Of a stretch of 64,000 nucleotides of DNA, positions 24,569-33,494 are shown one piece after another. The stretch lies in contig NZ_JACFYF010000001.1 of assembly GCF_014050145.1 (NCBI RefSeq), forward strand, positions 806,001 through 870,000. Direction: 5' to 3'. Both the position numbers and the translations under genes were made by a program. A model generated the notes under the pieces. The model ran no database searches, was not told the DNA's origin, and saw only the letters and a list, made by a program, of their open reading frames with translations. Source of the DNA: Vibrio marinisediminis. GTDB lineage: Bacteria; Pseudomonadota; Gammaproteobacteria; Enterobacterales; Vibrionaceae. The stretch's first letter is position 1. The number at the start of each line of letters is the position of its first letter.

Positions 24569-25174
24569 GAAATATTCAGTATTTTAAGTGGTATAAGATA
24601 TTGTATAGATCTTTATCGGTTTATTAGTAAAGATTTGGTTTTAGATAGCATGAGATTACGATAAAAAGCTATCAATTTCTGTTTGATCGAGTCCATCTAC
24701 CTTTTGTTCTCTCCAATGGGTTAGCCGCTTTTTGCAGGGGGGGCTCTTACCCTAGTGTGTATTGCACCAATACTGATTATGTACGAATCTGCCGTAATGG
24801 ATCTGATATGACAGATGACGAGATTAAGCATTGTAATGTAGGAGATGAGGTTTGGTATAGCGTTTGGGATGGGTGAGCTAATGAGCATATTCACGCCCGA
24901 CTTACATTTAACCGTTGGTGTGATGAAATGATTGAAGATCTAAGTACGACGTTCTTTTAGGTGATATTAAGTAGAAATAGATTACCTTTTTTTCTCATTG
25001 TTGATTGAGCAACGTGCCCTAATTTAGGTTGTGTAAATAAAGAGCGTGGAAACTGTCGTTTTTTTTCAATCTTAGCTTAAGCCTTTCTATTACTATTTGT
25101 GGCATCGAAAGCGAGAAACTCCTTAGGAAATGCGTTTTCACTTTCACATTGATTAATGGAAATTAGGAAAAGCG
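24569..25174. other. Gene-poor intergenic region
   Basis: This 606-bp stretch holds a probable gene fragment at 24713-24960 and nothing else that can be supported. A ribosome site (AGGA) for the next gene lies just before 25175. Confidence 0.4.
24713..24960 (+). pseudogene. Fragment of a small Cys-rich protein gene
   Basis: One plus-strand frame reads as protein-like over about 80 codons, including GGSYPSVYCTNTDYVRICRN and MTDDEIKHCNVGDEVWYSVW. An in-frame TGA stands at 24874-24876, after which the frame continues with ANEHIHARLTFNRW to a TAG at 24958. No start with a ribosome site was found at the 5' end. It may be the remains of a secreted protein gene. The family is not recognised, and chance cannot be excluded. 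Confidence 0.3.
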
Positions 25175-25996
25175 ATGTTAGAAATTAAACCAGTCGAATC
25201 CTTAGAAGAAATCAGCCACCTAAAGCAAGAGTATTTTGCTCAATCTACATCTCCACTCGATGGTATGTGGCACTTTGGCTTTGTACCTATGTCTGCCCAT
25301 TTCGGGTTTTATGAGCAAGAAACATTAGTTGGATATTGCTGTGTTAACTGCGAGGGCTACATACTGCAGTTTTATTTAACGACTGATGTTAAGACAGACG
25401 CAAAAGAGCTGTTCACTCTAATTACCGAGCAAAATAGTGCGGTTATTGGCAATGTAACGGGTGCCTTTGTGAGTACCGCTGAGCCGCAGTATTTGTCACT
25501 CTGTTTGGATAATTCGTCAGCATATAAAGTAAATGCGTTGATGTATAAGCAAGAGAAGCTCACTACTAAAAGCGGTGCTCCAGAGTTAGAGTTGCAGCTC
25601 GCAGGCTTAGAACAACTAAATGCTTTTGTGGAGTTTGCCGTTACTAACATTGGTGCACCTAAGCAGTGGTTATTGAGTTACTTTGGTAACCTTATTAACC
25701 GTAAAGAACTATTCGGTTACTGGAAAGAAGGCAAATTATTAGCGTCAGGTGAATGCCGTCTGTTTGATGAATACCAGACAGATTTTGCAGATTTAGGCAT
25801 GATTGTCGCTGAATCAGAGCGAGGTCAAGGGATTGCGACTCAAGTACTTCACCGTTTAGTTAGCTTAGCCAATCAGCGTGGCTTAACCCCAATTTGCTCT
25901 ACTGAAAGTGGCAATGTGGGTGCACAAAAAGCGATTAAACGTGCAGGCTTAGAGCCACTAAATCGTATCATTCAGATTGAATTTGACCGCAAGTAG
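25175..25996 (+). CDS. GNAT-family N-acetyltransferase
   Basis: The product is 273 residues. The C-terminal about 130 residues form a GNAT domain with GMIVAESERGQGIATQVLHR, which carries the acetyl-CoA pyrophosphate loop (RGQGIAT), and STESGNVGAQKAIKRAGLEP. The N-terminal half is less conserved and may be a second, degenerate GNAT-like half. AGGA lies 7 bases before ATG 25175. An AraC-type regulator follows 113 bp downstream on the same strand. The acceptor substrate is unknown. Confidence 0.85.
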   Translation: MLEIKPVESLEEISHLKQEYFAQSTSPLDGMWHFGFVPMSAHFGFYEQETLVGYCCVNCEGYILQFYLTTDVKTDAKELFTLITEQNSAVIGNVTGAFVSTAEPQYLSLCLDNSSAYKVNALMYKQEKLTTKSGAPELELQLAGLEQLNAFVEFAVTNIGAPKQWLLSYFGNLINRKELFGYWKEGKLLASGECRLFDEYQTDFADLGMIVAESERGQGIATQVLHRLVSLANQRGLTPICSTESGNVGAQKAIKRAGLEPLNRIIQIEFDRK

Positions 25997-26109
25997 ATAG
26001 TCAACCCTTGCTACTCTTTAGTCTTGCTAATTTTTAGTAAGGGTTATTTGTGATTGTGGTGACTTAACTTATAGTGAGAGTTAACTCTTACAAGCGAGCG
26101 GAACTGGCT

Positions 26110-26955
26110 ATGATTCATTGGCTACAGTCACCAAAGTCCTCTAAAGTTGCTAAGTATGTTGAACGCTATTGGCTGATTGAAAAGCAACAGGACTCGGAGG
26201 CGTATCAATACCCTAAGCTCAACCCTGATCCTTGTGCTCATTTGATCATTTCACCGCCTTGTCAGCGCTATCACTACGATCTTAATCCCGGTATTGCCAC
26301 TGGTGAAGGAAGCCACTGGCTATACCCACATCAGCAAACATTTGAGTTAGACCACTCTGAGTCTTTTGTACATCTCGGAATAAAGTTCCACGTAGGCGCT
26401 CTATATTGCCTGCCAAAGTTTTCAGAAAACCCACTGGCACTCGATAAGGTTGAGCCGGCTAAAGATTCAATGTTGTTCAAGCATTTGGGTATAAATGAAA
26501 GCGCATTAATTGAATTGGCTCAAACTAACCCACAACATTGCGCTGAACAGCTCGACGCGGTGCTCACCCCATGGCTAGAGCATAGTGTTGAAGATCAGCA
26601 CAGCCAAATAACCCGCAAGGCGCTGCAATACCTCGACCAAACAGCCATCTCAGCCCTAGGAGAACAGCTTTACTGTTCACAGCGAACCTTGGAAAGAAGC
26701 TTTCAGCGCGTTACAAGGTTAACACTTAAACAGTGTCAATCGATGAATAGGCTAGAAGCGATGTTGGAGTACCTCTATCAACGGGACTCAGCAGAGCTTG
26801 ATTGGGTCGAGATAGCGTTCAAATTTGGCTTTAGTGACCAACCTCACTTGATCCGCTACCTGAAAAAGCAGCTAGGTTTTACCCCTAAAACCTATGAAAA
26901 AGAGCGAGGGCTAACCATTGATGCCTATGGTGGGGTGAGCTCTACCTCTCGTTGA
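26110..26955 (+). CDS. AraC-family transcriptional regulator
   Basis: The product is about 281 residues from ATG 26110; the frame is open 12 codons upstream to a GTG. The N-terminal domain (about 1-160) binds an unknown ligand, with WLIEKQQDSEAYQYPKLNPD and a His-containing FVHLGIKFHVG. The C-terminal about 100 residues carry two helix-turn-helix motifs (SALGEQLYCSQRTLERSFQR and DWVEIAFKFGFSDQPHLIRY), ending with the family signature FTPKTY. Pairing with the upstream GNAT gene suggests, weakly, that it controls it. Effector unknown. Confidence 0.85.
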   Translation: MIHWLQSPKSSKVAKYVERYWLIEKQQDSEAYQYPKLNPDPCAHLIISPPCQRYHYDLNPGIATGEGSHWLYPHQQTFELDHSESFVHLGIKFHVGALYCLPKFSENPLALDKVEPAKDSMLFKHLGINESALIELAQTNPQHCAEQLDAVLTPWLEHSVEDQHSQITRKALQYLDQTAISALGEQLYCSQRTLERSFQRVTRLTLKQCQSMNRLEAMLEYLYQRDSAELDWVEIAFKFGFSDQPHLIRYLKKQLGFTPKTYEKERGLTIDAYGGVSSTSR

Positions 26956-27089
26956 AGTTGTCACCATCACGGACTTAATCTTTAGATGTGAGAATGGCGC
27001 TTTGGCAATTTAGCCCCAATATTTCAACCAATGCGTGTCTTTTTGTGTATTAGTTGATGAGAAGAATCAGCATCGAATAAGAATCGTAG

Positions 27090-27608
27090 CTACACTTCCA
27101 AGTTCTTCTTTTGCAGCTTTCTTTGCAAGGTTCGGCGGTGTATTCCAAGTTGGCGTGCGGTGGCTGAAATATTACCGTCGTTATTCGATAAAACTTGGTT
27201 AATGTGCTCCCAAGCAAGTTGGTCTGGACTCATGGTTTTGAGAGTGAGTGCTTCTAAATTGATTTCACCCATTAAGGCTTTGAGTAGGGTATTTGAATCG
27301 ACAGGTTTGGCTAGGTAATCATCAGCGCCTCGTCGCATTGCCTCAACGGCAGATGCAATGCTCGCAAAGCCCGTTAATAGAATGATTTTTGCCATGGGCA
27401 AAGAAGCTCGTAATGGCACGATTAAATCTAAACCACTCTCGTTCGCGAGCTTTAGGTCTAATAAGATATGTGTGGGTTGCCACAGCATTGCTTTGTGTAA
27501 GGCAAGGTCGGCATGGTTAATGGTTTCACAACTAAACCCGTGTCGCCTCATTCTGCAAGCGATGATATCGGCATAAGCTGAATCGTCTTCGATAATTAGC
27601 AGCTTCAT
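27090..27608 (-). CDS. RegA/PrrA/ActR-type response regulator
   Basis: The product is about 172 residues: a receiver domain (about 1-120) and a Fis-like DNA-binding helix-turn-helix at the C terminus (NNDGNISATARQLGIHRRTL). The phospho-acceptor Asp lies in ILLDLKLANESGLD, the acidic pair is IIEDD, and the switch residues are ILLTGFASI and YLAKPV. Absence of an AAA+ domain places it in the RegA/PrrA group of redox-responsive regulators. ATG 27606-27608 is chosen over the upstream in-frame ATG because the latter lies in the kinase gene without a ribosome site. It overlaps or abuts the kinase gene, so the two are one operon. Confidence 0.88.
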   Translation of the reverse strand: MKLLIIEDDSAYADIIACRMRRHGFSCETINHADLALHKAMLWQPTHILLDLKLANESGLDLIVPLRASLPMAKIILLTGFASIASAVEAMRRGADDYLAKPVDSNTLLKALMGEINLEALTLKTMSPDQLAWEHINQVLSNNDGNISATARQLGIHRRTLQRKLQKKNLEV

Positions 27609-27615
27609 GGGTGAG

Positions 27616-28845
27616 TTACCTGTCATTTTTGAATTTTAAAGCCACTGTGGTGATGCAGCCAGCTTCAGGGTGGTTTTTCACTTGCAGAGTGCCTTCTAAT
27701 CTTTCTATGGTCATATTGGAGAGTAGGGCGGCAATGCCTAATCCTTTGTCACTATCAATCAATTCATAACCAAGATCAGCAAAGTCATTGTCGTTTAGTC
27801 CTTTGCCATAATCTCGCAATTCCATGACCCATTCTTCATTGTTGATAAAGCAAGTTAATTCCAGCAAATTCTTGCTGTTGTGCTGATTGGAGTTAACCGC
27901 ATTTTGTAATAGGTTCACTAAGGCTGGTATCAGCATTTCATCAGACCAAATATACCCATCGCAACTATCGCAATTGATTTTTAATTGTTGGTCAGGGAAG
28001 TACAACAGGGCAGAGTCTTGTAGTTTGGCGACTAACTGTTTGGTGGCGACCCAATCAACATGACCTTCGCGAATAAGGCTGATTTGTTTGCGAAAATCAT
28101 CGAGGTGTTGGGTACAAGCTTTTAGTGATGCCTGACCATTTTTAATTAAAGGGTTGTCAGGGGCATCTTCTTGCAACTCTTCGTATAATAATTGTACGGT
28201 AGCGAGTGGGGTGGCGATGTTATGTGTTACCTGCGCTGAAGCAATACTAATAGCCAGTATTTGCTCTTGCCTTAGTTGTTGCTCCCGTTGGGCGGCAATA
28301 AATTGCTCGCGCCTAGTTACCATCTTTGCCATTGAACTCACCACTAGGGCGATAAGCGTGGTCGATAGAATAAAGTTAATCCACATACCATGATAATGAC
28401 TCGCCATATCCATGTGGTGTGCCATGTCATTGGACATATTCAAAATTAATAGGCTGTATGAACAAATTGCAGCTAGGGTAAAGCCTGCGCAGTAAACCCA
28501 ACTAAGGCTAATACTGGAAAAGACCACAGGGATTAATAGCGCGGTCACGAATGCATTGGTTGCCCCACCATTAAAGGCGAGCAGTAAACTCATCGTCAGT
28601 AAATCTATCGCAATTTGCAGTGCCAGCACTCTTGGAGAAGGGCGTTTCTGTTTTGCTATAAGCGCAATGCTTATTAGGTGAATCAAACTCGCAGCAACTA
28701 ATACGGCAAAGCTGACACTAATCAACTCAAAACGTACAAAACTAAAAATCGCTATCAACCACAAGGTTCGACAAAGCAATAGAATTCGTAATGGCGTTAG
28801 TTGGTCGCTAAGAGTGGCGATAGCTTTATTCACAATACCCATCAT
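27616..28845 (-). CDS. RegB/PrrB/ActS-type sensor histidine kinase
   Basis: The product is 409 residues with six membrane helices in the first about 171 residues. The helix 3-4 loop carries NGGATNAF, matching the quinone-binding motif region of RegB. His208 sits in VTHNIATPLAT (H box), and Cys244 in LKACTQHLDD corresponds in position to the redox-active Cys of RegB. ATP-binding boxes are LLQNAVNS, DYGKGL and GLGIAA. Between helices 5 and 6 a predicted periplasmic loop (residues about 138-155) is rich in His and Met: NDMAHHMDMASHYHGMW. It is an operon partner of the regulator and diverges from a TonB-dependent copper receptor gene. Confidence 0.85.
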   Translation of the reverse strand: MMGIVNKAIATLSDQLTPLRILLLCRTLWLIAIFSFVRFELISVSFAVLVAASLIHLISIALIAKQKRPSPRVLALQIAIDLLTMSLLLAFNGGATNAFVTALLIPVVFSSISLSWVYCAGFTLAAICSYSLLILNMSNDMAHHMDMASHYHGMWINFILSTTLIALVVSSMAKMVTRREQFIAAQREQQLRQEQILAISIASAQVTHNIATPLATVQLLYEELQEDAPDNPLIKNGQASLKACTQHLDDFRKQISLIREGHVDWVATKQLVAKLQDSALLYFPDQQLKINCDSCDGYIWSDEMLIPALVNLLQNAVNSNQHNSKNLLELTCFINNEEWVMELRDYGKGLNDNDFADLGYELIDSDKGLGIAALLSNMTIERLEGTLQVKNHPEAGCITTVALKFKNDR

Positions 28846-29054
28846 TTAACATGTAAAAATAGAGTTATTAACTTAACAGTCACATTATTATTTGCATAGG
28901 AAAACAATTAGTTATCCATGGTTTCACCCTAAAACACGTGCTTGAGATCACGGCTTGGTGCGACCAATTGTCACACCTTTATCTTTCGTGATTGGTAATT
29001 AACAACTGGGCAGTAACATTATCGAAACAATAAATGACACTCGAGATGTTAAAA

Positions 29055-31028
29055 ATGAATAAAAACAAGATAACTTCAGCCCTCTTTTTACCTGCTCTTA
29101 TTTGGATGCCTTCTACCATGGCATCAGAATGCGCAGGCGAAAAATGCAATGAACACATGATAGTGATGGCCGACCTCGCCGAGGACGGATTGATCACCAT
29201 TACGGACCCTAAGTTACCTCGGCAACCTCTACCTTCATTTGACGGCTCCGGCTATTTAAAAACGATTCCTGGCTTTAGTGTGACAAGAAAAGGTGGTGCG
29301 GGCGGTGACATAAGCCTTCGCGGGCTTGCGGGTTCTCGCATCAGCATCATCAATGATGGTCAGCAGCTAGCAGGCACCTGTGGCGGCCGAATGGATCCTC
29401 CTACCAACTATATTAGCCCTGAAACCTATGACCAAGTCACCGTGATTAAAGGACCACAGACGGTTCGATACGGTCCAATGGGTTCTGCAGGAACGGTTTT
29501 ATTTGAGCGCGACCATATTGGCTTTACTCAGCCTAGCGTTGAAGGACGAGCGAGCATAACCGCAGGCAGTTTTGGGCGACAAGATTACCTCTCAGAGCTT
29601 AAAGCGGGTAATGAGGATTATTATTGGAGTTTAGATATTAACGGCTCTAAAAGTGATAACTTTGAAGATGGTGGCGGTCAAGAGATACAGTCACGCTATG
29701 ATCGCCAAAATATTAATACTGCCGTCGGTTTTACCCCAAGCTCTGACAGCTTAATTGAAGTGAGTTATGGACGCTCAAGCGGAGAGGCTGAATATGCTGA
29801 CCGACTCAATAAAGCGCGCACGATTGACAATGAAAACTGGTCTTTGATTGCGGAAAAAGAGTTTGATTACCAAGTGTTGCGTGAGCTGAAATTCCAAGGT
29901 TATTGGAATGAAAACGATCACATCATGGATCAGTTTGACCGCCCGATTGATATCAGTGCACCTCTGCCGTTTGGTGCTAACCCTCGTCGTACTACTTTTG
30001 GTGGTTATGTTTGGGCTGAATTAGATCTCTCTAATGACTCAACTGCGCTAGTCGGTATTGACCATATCAACCAAGTGCAAGATATGAGAGGTGGAACCAG
30101 CTTAGACCAGCTGCTAGCGGCAAGCTACCAAGATATCTTTAGCCAGCAAAATTGGGGGCTTTTCGTTGAACTAGAAAATGCTTTCACACAAGGAACACTC
30201 TACAGCGGGCTACGTTACGATAACTGGCAAACAGAGTTAATGGGAAGCTGGGCAAGTAGTAGCAAAGAAAATCAACGTGATGACGATTTCTTCAGTGGAT
30301 TTGTTCGCTATGAGCACCAAGTCGGCGCCCATCAGCTCTATGCTGGTGTTGGTCATTCTGAACGTATCCCTGACTACTGGGAAACAATGAAAGCAGGCAA
30401 AATGTTGACATTGGATTCCGAAAAAACCGATCAATTAGACATCGGTTGGAGTTACTCAAGCTTTGCGACACTGTCTGCTTCTTTATTCTATGCCAAGCTG
30501 AGCGATTACATCCTTATAGATACGCAATCTATGCCTAATGCCCGTAATATCGATGCCACTTTATATGGTGGTGAAGCTTCTATTGAATATGCTTTAACTC
30601 AACGCTTGTCCACTACAGCTACCGTTGCTTACAGCCATGGTGACAATGATACCGACAACGTACCATTAGGGCAGGTTTCACCATTAGAAGGGCGCTTAAT
30701 GGTGAACTACGAATACAACAATTGGTCGTTTGGTAGTTTGTGGCGCATCGTCGCGAAACAAGATCGTGTTGCGATTGGGCAAGGCAATATTGTCGGGCAA
30801 GACCTAGGTGAGAATGCGGGCTTTGGAATATTGTCGCTAAATGGTGCGTATCAATATGACGACCAACTACAACTTAGCTTTGGCATCGACAACTTATTTG
30901 ATAAAGAATATTCCGAGCATATTAGCAAAATTGGCAGTGGTAACGACGCGCTTCCTATCGAAGATAGAACTATGAAAGTCAATGAGCCCGGACGAACGCT
31001 ATGGGCAAAGTTGGATTTCCAGTTCTAA
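29055..31028 (+). CDS. TonB-dependent copper receptor (OprC/NosA-like)
   Basis: The product is about 657 residues and transports copper, or a copper complex, across the outer membrane using TonB energy. A signal peptide is followed by a short N-terminal part with CAGEKC and HMIVMAD, then the plug domain with GGDISLRGLAGSRISIINDG. The diagnostic CGGRMDPPTNYISPETYD follows, then VIKGPQTVRYGPMGSAG. A 22-strand barrel ends with ...LWAKLDFQF. ATG 29055 (Met-Asn-Lys-Asn) is chosen because it gives a normal signal peptide with GAGA 8 bases upstream; ATGs at 29034 and 29046 are alternatives. The gene diverges from the RegB/RegA-like pair, which may control it. Confidence 0.88.
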   Translation: MNKNKITSALFLPALIWMPSTMASECAGEKCNEHMIVMADLAEDGLITITDPKLPRQPLPSFDGSGYLKTIPGFSVTRKGGAGGDISLRGLAGSRISIINDGQQLAGTCGGRMDPPTNYISPETYDQVTVIKGPQTVRYGPMGSAGTVLFERDHIGFTQPSVEGRASITAGSFGRQDYLSELKAGNEDYYWSLDINGSKSDNFEDGGGQEIQSRYDRQNINTAVGFTPSSDSLIEVSYGRSSGEAEYADRLNKARTIDNENWSLIAEKEFDYQVLRELKFQGYWNENDHIMDQFDRPIDISAPLPFGANPRRTTFGGYVWAELDLSNDSTALVGIDHINQVQDMRGGTSLDQLLAASYQDIFSQQNWGLFVELENAFTQGTLYSGLRYDNWQTELMGSWASSSKENQRDDDFFSGFVRYEHQVGAHQLYAGVGHSERIPDYWETMKAGKMLTLDSEKTDQLDIGWSYSSFATLSASLFYAKLSDYILIDTQSMPNARNIDATLYGGEASIEYALTQRLSTTATVAYSHGDNDTDNVPLGQVSPLEGRLMVNYEYNNWSFGSLWRIVAKQDRVAIGQGNIVGQDLGENAGFGILSLNGAYQYDDQLQLSFGIDNLFDKEYSEHISKIGSGNDALPIEDRTMKVNEPGRTLWAKLDFQF

Positions 31029-31097
31029 TCATCAGCTAACTTCTACCCCGACATTCTGCACCAACGTTTTATGGCAAAGATGTCACTTACCATGTTT

Positions 31098-31130
31098 GAG
31101 CTAGAGCTAACCCTCTAGCTCATTTTGTTT
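31098..31130 (+). terminator. Rho-independent terminator
   Basis: GAGCTAGAG (31098-31106), a 6-base loop and CTCTAGCTC (31113-31121), followed by ATTTTGTTT. It ends the copper receptor transcript. Confidence 0.8.
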
Positions 31131-31255
31131 CAATTAAGCAGACCCAATCTACTTTCTTGCAATAACTCATGGATTCATCATAGTCCGAGGACATCTCATT
31201 CTGCTGGTGGTTATCTATACTTAATTTAGGTGGTCAGAAGATAAGGTGGCTACAT

Positions 31256-31432
31256 ATGGACTTTACAGACAAAATCCGTTTACGCGGTAAAGCTGAAGAA
31301 GATCTATTCTTCGCGAAATTAGATCGCGAGCTCATCCAAGCTATGCATGAAAAACAGCAACATGAAGAAGAGTTGCTGAAATCAGCAGAGCAAGACGACC
31401 CTAAATCAGCAACCTCATTGAATAATAAATAG
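31256..31432 (+). CDS. Small conserved-looking protein, 58 residues
   Basis: The ATG at 31256 is preceded by AAGGTGG at 7 bases. The frame gives 58 residues ending at TAG 31430-31432. The product is hydrophilic and helical, with many Glu/Gln/Lys (EEDLFFAKLDRELIQAMHEK), no signal peptide and no Cys. The good ribosome site and charged helical composition support a real gene. No family is recognised and no partner gene is evident. Confidence 0.6.
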   Translation: MDFTDKIRLRGKAEEDLFFAKLDRELIQAMHEKQQHEEELLKSAEQDDPKSATSLNNK

Positions 31433-31855
31433 TTTTCATACTGATTGTATAGTCGTGGATTGGATGTATTAATTACAGTTGCATCTGCTTTTCAATTTGA
31501 ACGGTGGCTGTCTTCTTCGTTATTATCCTCCTTGATACCGTTAGATGGGGCGTTAGAATAAATTCCCCCCCTTGTGAACTTTACGGTTTAGTACCCAATA
31601 GTACGCTGTATTTCCAGTCTGGTTACACTTTGAACCATATTCTCCCTCTCTTTAGTTGTGCCTCCCTTCACGTAGTTGTTAATTAATTTGGTGGCGTTGT
31701 GAATAAATGTGATGCGCATCGTGGTAAACGATTGCTTGTTACCGGTAACATGATATTAAAGTTACCGGTAACATAATAATTTCAGCCGGCACTGAATCGG
31801 AGAGTCATTCCGAATAGATAGGACAAACCGAAACAAAACAAAGGATACCTCTACT
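31433..31855. promoter_or_regulatory. Leader and promoter region of the gluconate-type operon
   Basis: This 423-bp stretch has no supported gene; a 60-codon frame at 31504 lacks a ribosome site and has unusual composition. Its 3' part contains the two GntR-type operators (31738-31772). An AAAGGA ribosome site lies 10 bases before the dctP start at 31856. Confidence 0.6.
31738..31772. promoter_or_regulatory. Two GntR (LacI-family) operators
   Basis: The perfect palindrome GTTACCGGTAAC occurs twice, at 31738-31749 and 31761-31772, spaced by 23 bp from start to start, so about two helical turns. This matches the known GntR/IdnR operator core of Escherichia coli. A gntR-like gene lies at the end of the same gene cluster, so repression relieved by gluconate is the obvious model. 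Confidence 0.85.
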
Positions 31856-32872
31856 ATGAAAGCAACAACTAAAACCCTGATTGCTGCCTCAATAACCAGT
31901 CTATTTTCGGTATCTGCCTTAGCTGCAGATTTTAATTTAAAGATTCAATCTTCTGATCCGTCAGGCGATCTCAATTACAAAGTTCAGCAAAGCTGGGCTG
32001 AACGTGTTGAAACAATGTCCGATGGACGTATTGAGATCGACTTACTTCCAGTGGGTGCCGTAGTTAAGCATACCGAGACTCTGGGTGCGATCAAAATGGG
32101 TATCCTTGACGGTCAAGTTACGGCAACAGGTTACTTCTCAGGTAAAGACCCTGCCTTTGGTCTAATTGGTAACATGGTTGGTGCTTGGTCAGATACGACT
32201 CAGTTGCTGCAATATATGAACTATGGCGGCGGTAATGAGTTGATGACTGAGCTATACGCCCCATACGGTGTTAAGTTTGTTGGTGCATCGACCACAGGTG
32301 TTGAATCGTTTATTTCTAAAAAGCCGATTGATGGTGTTGATGACCTGAAAGGTCTTAAGTTGCGAGCGCCAGAAGGGCTAGTGCAACAAGTATTTGCGGC
32401 AGCGGGGGCTACTCCAGTAAATCTACCGGGTTCAGAAGTGTTTACCGGATTAAGTAAAGGCGTTATTGATGCTGCGGACTACACGGTATTTTCCACCAAC
32501 CAAAAAGCGGGCATGAACGATATCGCGACTCACCCAGTTCAACCGGGTTTCCATTCTTTGCCTCTGATTGATATCTCTATCTCACAAAAAAAGTGGGACA
32601 AAATGCCAGTGGATCTACAAACCATTTTGCAAACATCAGTGCGTGATTTCTCTTATGACATGACCACTCAGCTTAAAGTAGCGGATATGGCTGCGGTAAA
32701 AGAGGCGCAAGCAAACCCAGACATCACTATTCATAACTGGTCTGATGAAGAGCGTAAGAAATTCCGTGAAATTGCTAAAACGCAATGGAAGGTATTTGCC
32801 GAACGTTCACCTAATGCACAGAAAGTGTATGACTCAGTAACCAACTTCTTAGAAACTAACGGTCTTCTATAA
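31856..32872 (+). CDS. TRAP transporter solute-binding protein (DctP type)
   Basis: The product is 338 residues and binds the substrate in the periplasm for the DctQM membrane pair encoded next. The signal peptide is TLIAASITSLFSVSALAADF. The mature part is a DctP fold: LKIQSSDPSGDLNYKVQQSW, LLPVGAVVKHTETLGAIKMG, and the ligand carboxylate-contact region DLKGLKLRAPEGLVQQVFAA, then PGSEVFTGLSKGVIDAADY. Position behind two GntR operators and upstream of gntK and gnd makes gluconate, or a related sugar acid, the likely substrate. Nothing in the sequence alone proves that. Confidence 0.9.
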   Translation: MKATTKTLIAASITSLFSVSALAADFNLKIQSSDPSGDLNYKVQQSWAERVETMSDGRIEIDLLPVGAVVKHTETLGAIKMGILDGQVTATGYFSGKDPAFGLIGNMVGAWSDTTQLLQYMNYGGGNELMTELYAPYGVKFVGASTTGVESFISKKPIDGVDDLKGLKLRAPEGLVQQVFAAAGATPVNLPGSEVFTGLSKGVIDAADYTVFSTNQKAGMNDIATHPVQPGFHSLPLIDISISQKKWDKMPVDLQTILQTSVRDFSYDMTTQLKVADMAAVKEAQANPDITIHNWSDEERKKFREIAKTQWKVFAERSPNAQKVYDSVTNFLETNGLL

Positions 32873-32899
32873 GCCCAATTAAATAGTTTCGCTTCTCTT

Positions 32900-32925
32900 A
32901 GGAGGGCAACGCCCTCCTTATTTTT
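32900..32925 (+). terminator. Attenuator-like hairpin between dctP and dctQ genes
   Basis: AGGAGGGC (32900-32907), loop AAC and GCCCTCCT (32911-32918), followed by TATTTTT. It would let only part of the transcription continue into the permease genes, so the binding protein would be made in excess. This is common in such operons; the effect here is inferred. Confidence 0.7.
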
Positions 32926-32936
32926 GGGAATTTTTT

Positions 32937-33494
32937 ATGACTGACCATACTCCCCGAGCATCCAGTGAACCAGAAGAACAGCCAAGGAACATTCTTGATA
33001 GGGCTATCATCAAAATAAGCAATCTATTGAGCTGGCTTTTCATTGCAACCGCGTTTATCTCATTTTATGAAGTGGTCATGCGCTATGTATTTGATGCACC
33101 GACAACTTGGGTGCATGAAACCGCATCATTCATTGGTGGTTCACTGTTCGTCATTGGTGGCATTTACGCGTTTGCCGCAAATAAACATGTTCGTGTGGTA
33201 CTTATTTACGACGCAGTTTCAAATCAAACTCGTAAATACCTCAACATCATCCATCATGTGGTTGGTTTAGCCTTCGCTTGTATGTTGGCTTATGCCTCAT
33301 ATTCCGTCGCTCATGAATCTTGGTTTTCGCCTTGGGGGGAGCTACGACTTGAGACTTCGGGTTCGGTATTGAATGCGCCTTACCCCGCGCTGCTCAAAGG
33401 TCTAATTTTTGTTGTTCTATGTATTCTCGTTATCCAGTTTGTATTGCACCTAATCCAAGAGATTATCGGGCTAAGGAAGAATGACGATGTTTGA
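32937..33494 (+). CDS. TRAP transporter small permease (DctQ type)
   Basis: The product is 185 residues with four membrane helices (near 30-50, 68-88, 108-128 and 155-175). It has DctQ features: FISFYEVVMRYVFDAPTTW near the first helix and ETASFIGGSLFVIGGIYAFA after it. It pairs with the large permease in the inner membrane. The start is ATG 32937 with GGGAA about 7 bases upstream. Its end overlaps the start of the large-permease gene by 8 bases, indicating translational coupling. Confidence 0.9.
   Translation: MTDHTPRASSEPEEQPRNILDRAIIKISNLLSWLFIATAFISFYEVVMRYVFDAPTTWVHETASFIGGSLFVIGGIYAFAANKHVRVVLIYDAVSNQTRKYLNIIHHVVGLAFACMLAYASYSVAHESWFSPWGELRLETSGSVLNAPYPALLKGLIFVVLCILVIQFVLHLIQEIIGLRKNDDV

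Noticed and set aside
31504-31686. Sixty-codon plus-strand ORF before the TRAP operon
   Set aside because: No ribosome site, hydrophobic and Cys-containing composition unlike its neighbours, and it lies in the promoter region.
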